From assembly GCA_946482075.1 (NCBI GenBank), contig CAMLQG010000092.1, positions 1-14,269 on the forward strand: a DNA stretch of 14,269 nucleotides, given 5' to 3'. The translations under genes and the position numbers were made by a program. This document shows positions 6,171 through 13,268 of the stretch, one piece after another (positions within the stretch are counted from its first letter, which is position 1; each line of letters opens with the position of its first letter). This DNA is from an uncultured Erythrobacteraceae bacterium. Lineage in GTDB: Bacteria; Pseudomonadota; Alphaproteobacteria; Sphingomonadales; Sphingomonadaceae. The notes under the pieces are model-generated. The model made no database searches, was not told where the DNA came from, and saw only the letters and a program-made list of their open reading frames with translations.

Positions 6171-9100
6171 ATGAGCGAACCGCGCGATTACAGAGACACC
6201 GTCTTCCTCCCGAAGACCGATTTCCCCATGAAGGCCGGCCTGCCGCAGAAGGAGCCGGGCATCCTCGCGCGCTGGCAGGCAATCGACCTCTATCAGCGCA
6301 TCCGCGAAGCGCGCGAAGGCCGCGAGAAGTTCATCCTGCATGACGGCCCGCCCTACGCGAACGGGGACATGCATATCGGCCATGCGCTGAACCACATCCT
6401 CAAGGACATGGTGATCCGCACCCAGACGCTGCTCGGCAAGGACGCGCCCTATGTGCCCGGCTGGGACTGCCATGGCCTGCCGATCGAATGGAAGATCGAG
6501 GAGCAGTACCGCAAGCAGAAGCGCAACAAGGACGAGGTTCCGCCGAAGGAATTCCGCGCCGAATGCCGCGCCTATGCCCAGCAATGGGTGGACACGCAGC
6601 GCGAGCAACTGAAGCGCTTGGGCATCGGCGGCAATTGGGACAAGCCCTATTTGACGATGGATTTCCAGGCGGAAGCGACGATCGTTTCCGAGCTGCTGAA
6701 ATTCGCGGAAAGCAACCAGCTCTATCGCGGCGCGAAACCGGTGATGTGGTCGCCCGTGGAGAAGACCGCGCTGGCCGAGGCGGAGGTGGAGTACGAGGAC
6801 ATCACCTCGACCCAAGTCGATATCGCGTTCGAGATCGTGGAAAGCCCGATCCCCGAGCTGGTTGGTGCTTATGCGGTGATCTGGACGACCACGCCCTGGA
6901 CGATCCCGGTGAACCAGGCCTTGGCCTATGGGCCCGAGGTGGAATATCATTTGGTGGAGCTTGGTTTCGCTGACGGAAGTTCAACCAAAATCCTAGTCTG
7001 TCCGACGAACGATCTATGGTTGAATTTTCTAGACCGAATTCGGGACGAAGATGACTTTCCTTCCATTCACGGCAAACGGGTGGTCAGCACTACCGCGATG
7101 TGGTGGGGGAAAGGCTCCGAACTCGCCGGCACTATCGCCCAACACCCGATGGCTAACCTCTTCCGTCACCCCGGGCTTGACCCGGGGTCCCGCTCATCCT
7201 CGAACGCAGCGCCGGAAGGTAGCGGGACCCCGGGTCAAGCCCGGGGTGACGAGGTTGGAGTTAACTACGATCCTTCCTCGCCGCTGGCCGAATTCTTCCT
7301 CCGCCCCCGCCCGTTCCTGCCGGGCGATTTCGTCACCACCGACAGCGGCACCGGCCTCGTCCACATGGCCCCTGACCATGGCGAGGACGATTTCCTGCTG
7401 TGCAAGGAACACGGCATCAATCCGGTCTTCGTGGTCGAAGGTGACGGCAAGTATCGCCCGGACTGGGCCTGGCTCGGCGGGCAGGGCTCGGTCATCAATC
7501 CGAAATTCAACGCGCCCGATGGCCCGATCTGTTCCGATTTGCGCGAAGCGGGCGCTCTCCTCAGCGCGTCCACCGATTATCAACACAGCTATCCCCATAG
7601 CTGGCGCTCCAAGGCCAAGGTGATCTTCCGCTGTACGCCGCAATGGTTCGTGCCGATGGACAAGCCCATCGACCGCCAGACGCCGCTCTGCGCCACCGAA
7701 GAAGCGATCCGCACCGAGCAGGGCGCGGGCGAGACGCTGCGCCAGACCGCCATCGCCGCCATCGCCGCCACGCGCTTCGTGCCCGACAAGGGCCGCAACC
7801 GTATCGGATCGATGGTGGAAGGCCGCCCGGACTGGGTGCTGTCCCGCCAGCGCGCTTGGGGCGTGCCGATCACGCTGTTCGTCGATCGCGCCACCGGCCA
7901 GTATCTCAACGATCCGGCCGTGAACGCCCGCATCATCGCTGCCATCCGCGAGGGCGGGGTGGACGCGTGGAGCGAGGATAACGCGCAAGCCCTGCTGGGC
8001 GATGCCTACAAGCTCGCCGATTACGAGCAGGTCACCGACATCCTGGACGTGTGGTTCGATTCCGGCTCCACCCATGCTTTCGTGCTGGAAAGCGGGCGCT
8101 GGCCCGAACTCAGCTGGCCGGCCGATCTCTATCTCGAAGGGTCGGACCAGCATCGCGGCTGGTTCCAGTCCTCGCTGCTGGAAAGCTGCGCCACGCGCGG
8201 CCGCGCGCCTTACAACGCGGTCCTCACCCATGGCTTCACGATGGATGCCAAGGGCGAGAAGATGTCCAAGTCCAAGGGCAACACGGTGAGCCCGCTGAAA
8301 GTGATGGAGGAATTCGGCGCCGACATCATCCGCCTGTGGGCGCTGTCGGTCGATTACACCGAAGACCACCGTATCGGGCCGGAGATACTCAAGGGCGTGG
8401 CCGACCAGTATCGCAAGCTCAGGAACACCTTCCGCTACATGCTGGGCGCGCTGGAAGGCTATGCGGCGGACGAAGCGCTGAACGTTTCCGACATGCCGGA
8501 GCTCGACCGCTACATGCTGGCGCTGCTCGGCCAGCTCGACACCACGCTGCGCCAGGCAGTCGCCGATTTCGACTTCAACACCTATGTCCGCGCGCTGGCC
8601 GATTTTGCGAACGAGGACCTTTCGGCCTTCTATTTCGATATCCGCAAGGACTGCCTCTATTGCGACGCGCCGTCCGACCCGCGCCGCCGCGCCTATCGCA
8701 CGGTGCTGGACACGCTGTTCCAGGCGCTGATCCGCTATGCCGCGCCGGTGCTGGTCTTCACGGCCGAGGAAGTGTGGCAGAGCCGCTATCCCGAGGGGAC
8801 GAGCGTCCATCTGCTCGAATGGCCGGAAATCCCGGCCGCCGAAGCCGCCCTCGAACGCTGGGCCGCCGCGCGCGCGCTGCGCGACCGGGTGAACGAGGCG
8901 ATCGAGCCGCTGCGGCGTGAAAAGCAGGTCCGTTCCGGCCTCGAAGCGCAAGTCGCGGTGCCGGCGGCCGACGTGCCGGAAGGCTTCGCCAATGCCGCGC
9001 TGACCGAGTTGTTCATCACTTCGACAGTGTCCTGCGGCGATAGCGGCGAAGTGACCGTGACGCCCACCGCCCACCATAAATGCGGCCGCTGCTGGCGGCA

Positions 9101-9179
9101 CCTGCCCGACGTGCCGGCCGATGACGGCCTGTGCGGACGCTGCGAAGAGGCGGTGGCCGTGCTCGAAGGCGCGGCATGA
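6171..9179 (+). CDS. ileS: Isoleucyl-tRNA synthetase with in-frame palindromic insertion
   Basis: Class I aminoacyl-tRNA synthetase that charges tRNA-Ile and edits mischarged valine. The 1002-residue product is longer than E. coli IleS (about 940). Seen in order: the HIGH motif in NGDMHIGHALNH (His68 to His71), the CP1 editing-domain T-rich motif TTTPWTIP (239-246), the editing motif DSGTGLVHMAPDHGEDDF starting at residue 391, WFDSGSTH, the KMSKS loop (697-701), and a C-terminal zinc finger with Cys971, Cys974, Cys988 and Cys991. Oddities: residues 332-361 are encoded by a 31-bp-arm palindrome (RHPGLDPGSR...TPGQARGDE) inserted between the two editing motifs. The DNA for residues 264-303 is only about 47% GC with unusual codons. 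The frame stays open throughout and all core motifs are intact, so I expect a functional enzyme. The stop overlaps lspA (ATGA). Confidence 0.97.
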   Translation: MSEPRDYRDTVFLPKTDFPMKAGLPQKEPGILARWQAIDLYQRIREAREGREKFILHDGPPYANGDMHIGHALNHILKDMVIRTQTLLGKDAPYVPGWDCHGLPIEWKIEEQYRKQKRNKDEVPPKEFRAECRAYAQQWVDTQREQLKRLGIGGNWDKPYLTMDFQAEATIVSELLKFAESNQLYRGAKPVMWSPVEKTALAEAEVEYEDITSTQVDIAFEIVESPIPELVGAYAVIWTTTPWTIPVNQALAYGPEVEYHLVELGFADGSSTKILVCPTNDLWLNFLDRIRDEDDFPSIHGKRVVSTTAMWWGKGSELAGTIAQHPMANLFRHPGLDPGSRSSSNAAPEGSGTPGQARGDEVGVNYDPSSPLAEFFLRPRPFLPGDFVTTDSGTGLVHMAPDHGEDDFLLCKEHGINPVFVVEGDGKYRPDWAWLGGQGSVINPKFNAPDGPICSDLREAGALLSASTDYQHSYPHSWRSKAKVIFRCTPQWFVPMDKPIDRQTPLCATEEAIRTEQGAGETLRQTAIAAIAATRFVPDKGRNRIGSMVEGRPDWVLSRQRAWGVPITLFVDRATGQYLNDPAVNARIIAAIREGGVDAWSEDNAQALLGDAYKLADYEQVTDILDVWFDSGSTHAFVLESGRWPELSWPADLYLEGSDQHRGWFQSSLLESCATRGRAPYNAVLTHGFTMDAKGEKMSKSKGNTVSPLKVMEEFGADIIRLWALSVDYTEDHRIGPEILKGVADQYRKLRNTFRYMLGALEGYAADEALNVSDMPELDRYMLALLGQLDTTLRQAVADFDFNTYVRALADFANEDLSAFYFDIRKDCLYCDAPSDPRRRAYRTVLDTLFQALIRYAAPVLVFTAEEVWQSRYPEGTSVHLLEWPEIPAAEAALERWAAARALRDRVNEAIEPLRREKQVRSGLEAQVAVPAADVPEGFANAALTELFITSTVSCGDSGEVTVTPTAHHKCGRCWRHLPDVPADDGLCGRCEEAVAVLEGAA
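7164..7251. repeat. Palindromic element inside the ileS coding sequence
   Basis: Perfect 31-bp inverted repeat: arms 7164-7194 and 7221-7251, loop of 26 bases (7195-7220). The arms start CGTCACCCCGGGCTTGACCC and the right arm ends in GGTGACG. The element begins exactly on a codon boundary of ileS and is read without a stop as RHPGLDPGSR, a loop-encoded SSSNAAPEG, then SGTPGQARGDE. HPGLDPGS is a peptide commonly seen where this alphaproteobacterial repeat is translated (recalled). Nothing in IleS homologues I know corresponds to it. It resembles Rickettsia palindromic elements in being in frame inside a housekeeping protein. Confidence 0.93.
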
Positions 9180-9727
9180 GCGGCCCGGCGCGCAATCGCC
9201 TGATCGGGCTGGCGATCGCCGTGCTGGTGTTCGTCGTGGACCAGGCGGTCAAATGGTACGTGACCGGCCCCCTGGGCGTGAGCGGCGAAGGCGACGCGAT
9301 CGAGCTTCTGCCCTTCTTCGACCTGCGCTTCACGCCCAATTTCGGCGTCTCGCTGGGCATGTTCACCGCGACATCGCAGGAAATGCGCTATCTGCTGGTC
9401 GCGGCTACGGCAGGGATCGCGCTGGTCGTGTTCATCTGGATGTTGCGCGAGAAGATCTTCGGCGAAATCCTCGCTCTCGCGCTCGTCCTCGGCGGCGCGC
9501 TGGGGAACATCCGCGACCGGGCGACCTATGGCCACGTGATCGATTATGCCGACTTCCATATCGGCAGCTTCCGCCCGTTCCTGATTTTCAACATCGCGGA
9601 CGCGGCGATCACCATCGGCGTCGTGATTATCCTTGCCCGCTCGCTCTTCATGCGCGAAAAGCGCCCGGACACGACTGCCAACCAAACGAATGACGACGAT
9701 ACGGCCCACCCGGCCGCGGAGATTTGA
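9176..9727 (+). CDS. lspA: Lipoprotein signal peptidase (signal peptidase II)
   Basis: Inner-membrane aspartyl protease that removes the signal peptide from diacylglyceryl-modified prolipoproteins. The 183-residue product has about four membrane helices (roughly 8-26, 70-90, 95-112, 134-156). It carries the family motifs: VDQAVKWYV with Asp22, FTPNFGVSLGMF (NxGxxxG), GGALGNIRDRA (106-116), and the two catalytic aspartates, Asp123 in HVIDYADFHIG and Asp142 in FLIFNIADAAITIG. The hydrophilic tail after about residue 160 is somewhat long and Asp/Thr-rich. The ATG at 9176 overlaps the ileS stop, the ileS-lspA coupling seen in many Proteobacteria. Its substrates include the lipoproteins encoded elsewhere in this window. 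Confidence 0.96.
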   Translation: MSGPARNRLIGLAIAVLVFVVDQAVKWYVTGPLGVSGEGDAIELLPFFDLRFTPNFGVSLGMFTATSQEMRYLLVAATAGIALVVFIWMLREKIFGEILALALVLGGALGNIRDRATYGHVIDYADFHIGSFRPFLIFNIADAAITIGVVIILARSLFMREKRPDTTANQTNDDDTAHPAAEI

Positions 9728-9731
9728 GCCC

Positions 9732-10142
9732 ATGCGCAAGACCCACGCCATCATCCTCCTCATCGCCGGTTCGGCCGCGCTGTCCGCCTGCGGCGGCGGC
9801 GGGCTGTTCAACCGCGACCGGCCGGACGAGATGGCCGTTCAGCGCCAAGCCCCGCTCGCCGTTCCGCCCGATTTCAGCCTCGCCCCGCCGGCGCCCGGCG
9901 CCCCGCGCCCGACCGAAGGCTCCGCCAGCCAGCAAGCGCTCGAAGCTCTGTTCGGCGGCGAACAGCCGCGCAGCGAGATCGAATCCCAGACGATCGGCCA
10001 GGCCGGCCAGGCCGCGCCCGGCATCCGCTCCGCCGTGGGCAGCGAAACCACCAATACCGTCGCCAAGGGCACGGTGACGCGCGATATCCTGTCCGCTCCC
10101 CAAGGCGACGGTCAGGCCGGTCGCGCAGTGATTCCGGGCTAA
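9732..10142 (+). CDS. DUF3035 lipoprotein, BamF-like
   Basis: 136-residue predicted lipoprotein. The signal peptide MRKTHAIILLIAGSAALSAC ends in the lipobox LSAC, with Cys20 lipidated, followed by a Gly-rich linker CGGGGLF. The mature part carries NRDRPDEMAVQRQAPLAVPPDF (about residues 28-49), which matches the conserved RPDEF-V-RAPL-PPDF motif of DUF3035 proteins. In Caulobacter a DUF3035 lipoprotein (BamF) is a subunit of the outer-membrane beta-barrel assembly complex. The rest is low-complexity and Pro/Ala/Gln-rich, probably unstructured. The start ATG at 9732 lies 4 bases after the lspA stop; the frame stays open upstream, but the lipoprotein signal fixes the start. It is the last gene of the ileS-lspA cluster. 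The BAM role is inferred from the motif only. Confidence 0.87.
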   Translation: MRKTHAIILLIAGSAALSACGGGGLFNRDRPDEMAVQRQAPLAVPPDFSLAPPAPGAPRPTEGSASQQALEALFGGEQPRSEIESQTIGQAGQAAPGIRSAVGSETTNTVAKGTVTRDILSAPQGDGQAGRAVIPG

Positions 10143-10164
10143 AAGCCTCATCCCGATATAATTG

Positions 10165-10192
10165 CGTCATCCCAGCGCAGGCTGGGATGACG
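10165..10192. terminator. Hairpin between convergent genes (REP-like, possible bidirectional terminator)
   Basis: Perfect 12-bp stem, arms CGTCATCCCAGC (10165-10176) and its complement (10181-10192), loop GCAG. It occupies the 57-base gap between the DUF3035 gene and the convergent CNNM-type gene. Downstream on the plus strand there is only a short TTTT (10198-10201), and on the minus side an AT-rich stretch, so Rho-independent termination is possible in either direction but not strong. The same CGTCATCCCAGC hairpin is a common dispersed repeat in related genomes (recalled). Confidence 0.7.
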
Positions 10193-10199
10193 AGCAGTT

Positions 10200-11516
10200 T
10201 TACGCCTCTTCGAAGAGCGCTTTCGGATCGGTACTAATCAGCAGCTTGTCGATCTTGCGGCCGTCCATGTCGACGACTTCGAAGCGCCAGCCCTGGTGGG
10301 TGAAGTGTTCGCCTTCGACCGGCAGCTTCTTCAGCCGCCACAGGACGAAGCCGGCGGCAGTCGCGAATTCGCGATCATCCGGCAGGTCGAGCGCCAGACG
10401 TTCGGCCAGCATATCGGCGGGAAGCGCGCCGGCGATCAGCAGCGAGCCATCCTCGCGCTCCACCAGCAGCGGCGTGTCGTCGGCATCCTGATGGCTCACG
10501 AAATTGCCGACGATCGCGGCCAGAAGGTCGTTGGGCGTGACGATACCTTCAAGATGGCCATATTCGTCATGCACCATCGCCATCGGCACGTCCGCCTGCT
10601 GGAGAATGCGCAGCGCGTCCATCGCGTCGAGCTGGTCGGGGATGATCTCGGGCTTGCGCATCAGCCGGCCGACCTGGAGCCGCTTGCCGGCCAGCAGCAT
10701 GCCCAGCACTTCGCGCACTTTCACCACGCCGATGATCCGATCGGGCGAGCCGTCCGCCACCGGCAGCATCGCATGGGGCGATTCGCCGATGATCTTGCGG
10801 ATCTCCTCCGCCGTCGCGCGGCGATCGATCCAGTCGAGTTCGATGCGCGGAGTCATCAGTTCGCGCACCGGACGGTCGGCCAGGCGCATGATGCCGCTCA
10901 TGATCGCGCGTTCGTCCTCCTCGATAACGCCGGAGCGGGTGGCTTCGGCGAAGATCATGTGCAGCTCGTCGGCCGTCACGCCTTCCTCGCTGCTCTTGCT
11001 GATGCCGAGCGAGCGCAGGATGACGCTGGAAGACTTGTCGAGCAGCCATACGAAGGGCGCGGCTATCCGCGCCAGGATCGCCATCGGCCGCGCCATGAGC
11101 AGCGCGATCGGCATCGAATTGCGCAACGCGACCTGCTTGGGCACGAGTTCGCCCACCACCACGCTGAAATAGGTGGTCAGGATGATGACCAGCGCGAAGC
11201 CCGCCTCATCGGCGTAGCGTTCGGGCAGGCCCGCCGCCTGCAGCAGGCCGCTCGCCGGCCCGCCGAGGCTCGCGCCCGAATAGGCGCCGGCGATGATGCC
11301 CACCAGCGTGATGCCGATCTGCACCGTGGAGAGGAACTTGCCCGGATCGGCCGCGAGCGCCAGCGCGGTGCGCGCGGCGCCGCTTCCCCTTTCGGCGGCG
11401 CTGCGCAACGCCGCCGGGCGGGCCGAGACGATTGCGAGTTCGGACATGGCAAAGACGCCGTTCACAAGAATCAGCGCGGCGATGATGATCAAGTCAGGCC
11501 AGGGAAAGGAAGTCAC
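10200..11516 (-). CDS. CNNM/HlyC-CorC family membrane protein with CBS domains
   Basis: 438-residue integral membrane protein with three parts. A DUF21 (CNNM) domain covers about residues 1-195, with hydrophobic helices near 8-28, 60-82 and 104-124 and the TTYFSVVVGELVPKQVALR stretch typical of the family. A pair of CBS domains follows (about 210-335: RELMTPRIELDWID, HAMLPVADG, IIGVVKVREVLGMLL, then DVPMAMVHDEYGHLEGIVTP). A C-terminal CorC/HlyC transporter-associated domain lies at about 350-435. Members are linked to magnesium or cobalt efflux; the old haemolysin name is historical. The start is a GTG (11514-11516) with a weak ribosome site; the first helix needs this start. It ends 57 bases from the convergent DUF3035 gene and is divergent from the OmpA-like gene. 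The transported ion is not deducible. Confidence 0.93.
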   Translation of the reverse strand: MTSFPWPDLIIIAALILVNGVFAMSELAIVSARPAALRSAAERGSGAARTALALAADPGKFLSTVQIGITLVGIIAGAYSGASLGGPASGLLQAAGLPERYADEAGFALVIILTTYFSVVVGELVPKQVALRNSMPIALLMARPMAILARIAAPFVWLLDKSSSVILRSLGISKSSEEGVTADELHMIFAEATRSGVIEEDERAIMSGIMRLADRPVRELMTPRIELDWIDRRATAEEIRKIIGESPHAMLPVADGSPDRIIGVVKVREVLGMLLAGKRLQVGRLMRKPEIIPDQLDAMDALRILQQADVPMAMVHDEYGHLEGIVTPNDLLAAIVGNFVSHQDADDTPLLVEREDGSLLIAGALPADMLAERLALDLPDDREFATAAGFVLWRLKKLPVEGEHFTHQGWRFEVVDMDGRKIDKLLISTDPKALFEEA

Positions 11517-11530
11517 GATTAGGCGGTGCT

Positions 11531-11588
11531 AGCAGAACTACGCGGGCTCAGCCAATCAGGAACAGGCGGCATGCCCGCGCGTTCTGCT
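11531..11588. repeat. Imperfect inverted repeat in the divergent intergenic region
   Basis: Left arm 11531-11547 (AGCAGAAC, TA, CGCGGGC) pairs with right arm 11573-11588 (GCCCGCG, C, GTTCTGCT). This gives 8 + 7 base pairs separated by a small internal mismatch, with a 25-base loop. It begins 15 bases upstream of the GTG of the CNNM-type gene and would lie in its leader or promoter. It could be an operator, an mRNA structure or a repeat remnant; the sequence does not decide. Confidence 0.55.
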
Positions 11589-11594
11589 TTCCAA

Positions 11595-11616
11595 TGATGC
11601 GGAATGGGCCGCATCA
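11595..11616. repeat. Short hairpin upstream of the OmpA-like lipoprotein gene
   Basis: Perfect 8-bp inverted repeat TGATGCGG (11595-11602), loop AATGGG, CCGCATCA (11609-11616), lying 55 bases before the ATG at 11672. It immediately follows the inverted repeat at 11531-11588. It may be part of the 5' untranslated region or a regulator site. No clear -35/-10 pair could be assigned around it. Confidence 0.45.
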
Positions 11617-11671
11617 GGACCCGTATTCGCTCTCCACGGGCAGGTGCGGGGCATAATGAGGATCGTCGTCC

Positions 11672-12364
11672 ATGAAAAAATCCCGCATCGTTCTCTCGAC
11701 CGTCGCCGTCTCGGCTCTGCTGGTGACCTCGGCCTGCGTCACCGATCCGAATACAGGCGAACAGAAGGTTTCCCGAACGGCCATCGGCGGCGCCGGCGGC
11801 GCGCTGGCCGGCTATCTCCTGGGCGGCCTGATCGGCGGCAAGACCGCGCGAATCGTGGGCGCGGGCATCGGCGGCGTGGCCGGTGGCGTAGTCGGCTACA
11901 AGATGGACCAGCAGATCCGCGAACTGAAAGAAAAGACCGCCGGCAGCGGCGTGGATGTCAGCGAAGTCGATGGCGGCAAGGCGATCCTCGTCAACCTGCC
12001 CGACGGGGTGACTTTCGCGGTCGACAGCACGACCATCACGCCCGCCTTCCAGACGACGCTGAACGAGATCGCGCAGAGCATGCAGACCTATCCGGACAGC
12101 CTGATCGACGTCTATGGCCACACCGATTCGACCGGTTCGGACGCCTATAATCAGAGCCTGTCGGAACGGCGCGCCCAGTCGGTCGCGAACTATCTGATCA
12201 TGCGCGGCGTCTCCGCTTCGCGCATCCGTTCGCAGGGCTTCGGCGAAAGCTATCCGGTGGCCAGCAACGACACGCCCGAAGGCCGCCAGCGCAATCGCCG
12301 CGTGGAAATCAAGATCACCCCGATCAGCCAGGAGGAAGTGAGCGCCGCGCGCAGCGGGAACTGA
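11672..12364 (+). CDS. OmpA-domain lipoprotein with glycine zipper
   Basis: 230-residue envelope protein. A lipoprotein signal peptide with lipobox VTSAC puts the lipidated Cys at residue 22. A glycine-zipper segment at about 38-76 (AIGGAGGALAGYLLGGLIGG, then GAGIGGVAGGVVGY) is able to associate with membrane. The OmpA-like peptidoglycan-binding domain spans about 113-205, with FAVDSTTITPAF, VYGHTDSTGSDAYN, LSERRAQSV and QGFGESYPVASN, closing on RQRNRRVEI. The architecture matches YiaD/Pal-related lipoproteins that tie the outer membrane to peptidoglycan. It lacks the usual Pal length and the tol genes are absent, so it is probably not Pal itself. GAGGA lies 9 bases before the ATG at 11672. 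A palindromic repeat follows the stop. It is transcribed alone. Confidence 0.93.
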   Translation: MKKSRIVLSTVAVSALLVTSACVTDPNTGEQKVSRTAIGGAGGALAGYLLGGLIGGKTARIVGAGIGGVAGGVVGYKMDQQIRELKEKTAGSGVDVSEVDGGKAILVNLPDGVTFAVDSTTITPAFQTTLNEIAQSMQTYPDSLIDVYGHTDSTGSDAYNQSLSERRAQSVANYLIMRGVSASRIRSQGFGESYPVASNDTPEGRQRNRRVEIKITPISQEEVSAARSGN

Positions 12365-12373
12365 GGCCCGGCG

Positions 12374-12467
12374 CGTCATTGCGAGGCCAACGGCCGAAGA
12401 GCAATCCAGAGCGGTTACGCGTTGACGCGCTGGATTGCTTCCTCGGCTTCGCCTCCTCGCAATGACG
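12374..12467. repeat. Long palindromic repeat between convergent genes
   Basis: Outer arms of 13 bp, CGTCATTGCGAGG (12374-12386) and its complement (12455-12467). Inner arms of 10 bp, AGCAATCCAG (12400-12409) and CTGGATTGCT (12430-12439). Partly paired sequence lies between them. The CGTCATTGCGAG...GCAATCCAG form is a very common dispersed palindrome in Alphaproteobacteria (recalled). It fills most of the 118-base gap between the OmpA-like gene and the convergent CysQ-like gene and could fold in the 3' end of either transcript. Confidence 0.85.
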
Positions 12468-12482
12468 AGGAAGCGATGAGGA

Positions 12483-13268
12483 TCATCCCCGCCCGCTGAT
12501 TTCTCTTGCCCTGCCCGCAAGGCGCTCCACCGCCGCACCGTGGATCGCGGGCGCGGTCGCCAGCAGGCCGAAGGCGCGCGGATCGCGCTTGTTGTAATTG
12601 AGCGGCTTGCCGAACGCATCGCTGACCGCCGCGCCGGCTTCCCGCGCGATCAGCGCGGCTGCCGCTATATCCCATTCGAAGCCCCAGCGCAGAGTCGCTA
12701 CGAGATCGGCCCGGTCGGCGGCGACCATCGCCACGCGCAAGGCGATGGAATTGGGCTTCTCCACCACGGTCAGATCGCTGTCGCTGTCGGGCAGCCAGTC
12801 CGCGGGCACGCGCGAGCCGGTGAATTCCGTGCGCCGGCTGGCTTGCAGCGCTTTCCCGTTGCGCCATGCTCCCCGGCCTGCGACCGCGTGCCAGAATTCA
12901 TCGCGCGCGGGCGCAGCGAGCATGCCGATCAGCGGCCTTCCGGCGCTGACCAGCGCGACCGACACTGCCCAGCCCGGTTTTCCGCCGAGATAATCGCGCG
13001 TTCCGTCTATCGGATCGACCAGCCAGATGAGATCCCGGCCCAGCCGCTCCGTCGTGTCGGCGGTTTCCTCGGACAGCCAGCCCGCGGATGGCAGCAACGC
13101 TGCCAGTTCCCCGCGCAGGAAGCTGTCGATCGCGATATCCGCGGCGCACACCGGATGGCCCGGTTCCTTCTCCCAGCTTTCCACCTGATGGCCCGCTCCG
13201 GGCCAGGTCGCGAGCGCGATCCGTCCGGCTTCGCGGAGGATTTCTTCAAGGCGTGCGCTGTCGATCAT
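12483..13268 (-). CDS. Inositol monophosphatase-family phosphatase, CysQ-like
   Basis: 261-residue magnesium-dependent phosphatase of the IMPase superfamily, probably a 3'(2'),5'-bisphosphate nucleotidase that hydrolyses PAP, a by-product of sulfate assimilation. Metal-site motifs are visible: Asp44 and Asp48 in [10 protein letters not shown], Glu67-Glu68 in WLSEETADT, the signature [13 protein letters not shown] (82-94) with Asp85 and Asp88, and Trp209-Asp210 in [17 protein letters not shown]. Start choice: ATG at 13266-13268 gives [19 protein letters not shown], typical of the family. ATG at 13275-13277 and GTG at 13299-13301 are in-frame alternatives, and none has a good ribosome site. The gene is divergent from sucC and convergent with the OmpA-like gene. 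CysQ versus another IMPase-family phosphatase (inositol or histidinol phosphate) cannot be settled from motifs. Confidence 0.88.
   Translation of the reverse strand: MIDSARLEEILREAGRIALATWPGAGHQVESWEKEPGHPVCAADIAIDSFLRGELAALLPSAGWLSEETADTTERLGRDLIWLVDPIDGTRDYLGGKPGWAVSVALVSAGRPLIGMLAAPARDEFWHAVAGRGAWRNGKALQASRRTEFTGSRVPADWLPDSDSDLTVVEKPNSIALRVAMVAADRADLVATLRWGFEWDIAAAALIAREAGAAVSDAFGKPLNYNKRDPRAFGLLATAPAIHGAAVERLAGRAREISGRG

Noticed and set aside
7164..7251. Frameshift or pseudogene of ileS caused by the palindrome
   Set aside because: The reading frame stays open through the element and all downstream motifs (KMSKS, zinc finger) are intact in the same frame.
7194..9101. Minus-strand frame of 635 codons opposite ileS
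   Set aside because: Antisense shadow of a well-supported synthetase; the translation is rich in His, Arg and Ala with no recognisable domain, as expected from high-GC mirror frames.
10296..11522. Plus-strand frame of 408 codons opposite the CNNM-type gene
   Set aside because: His/Arg/Asp-rich mirror frame; the minus strand has three coherent domains.
11672..12364. Pal of the Tol-Pal system
   Set aside because: The glycine zipper and overall architecture fit YiaD-like lipoproteins better, and no tol genes are adjacent.
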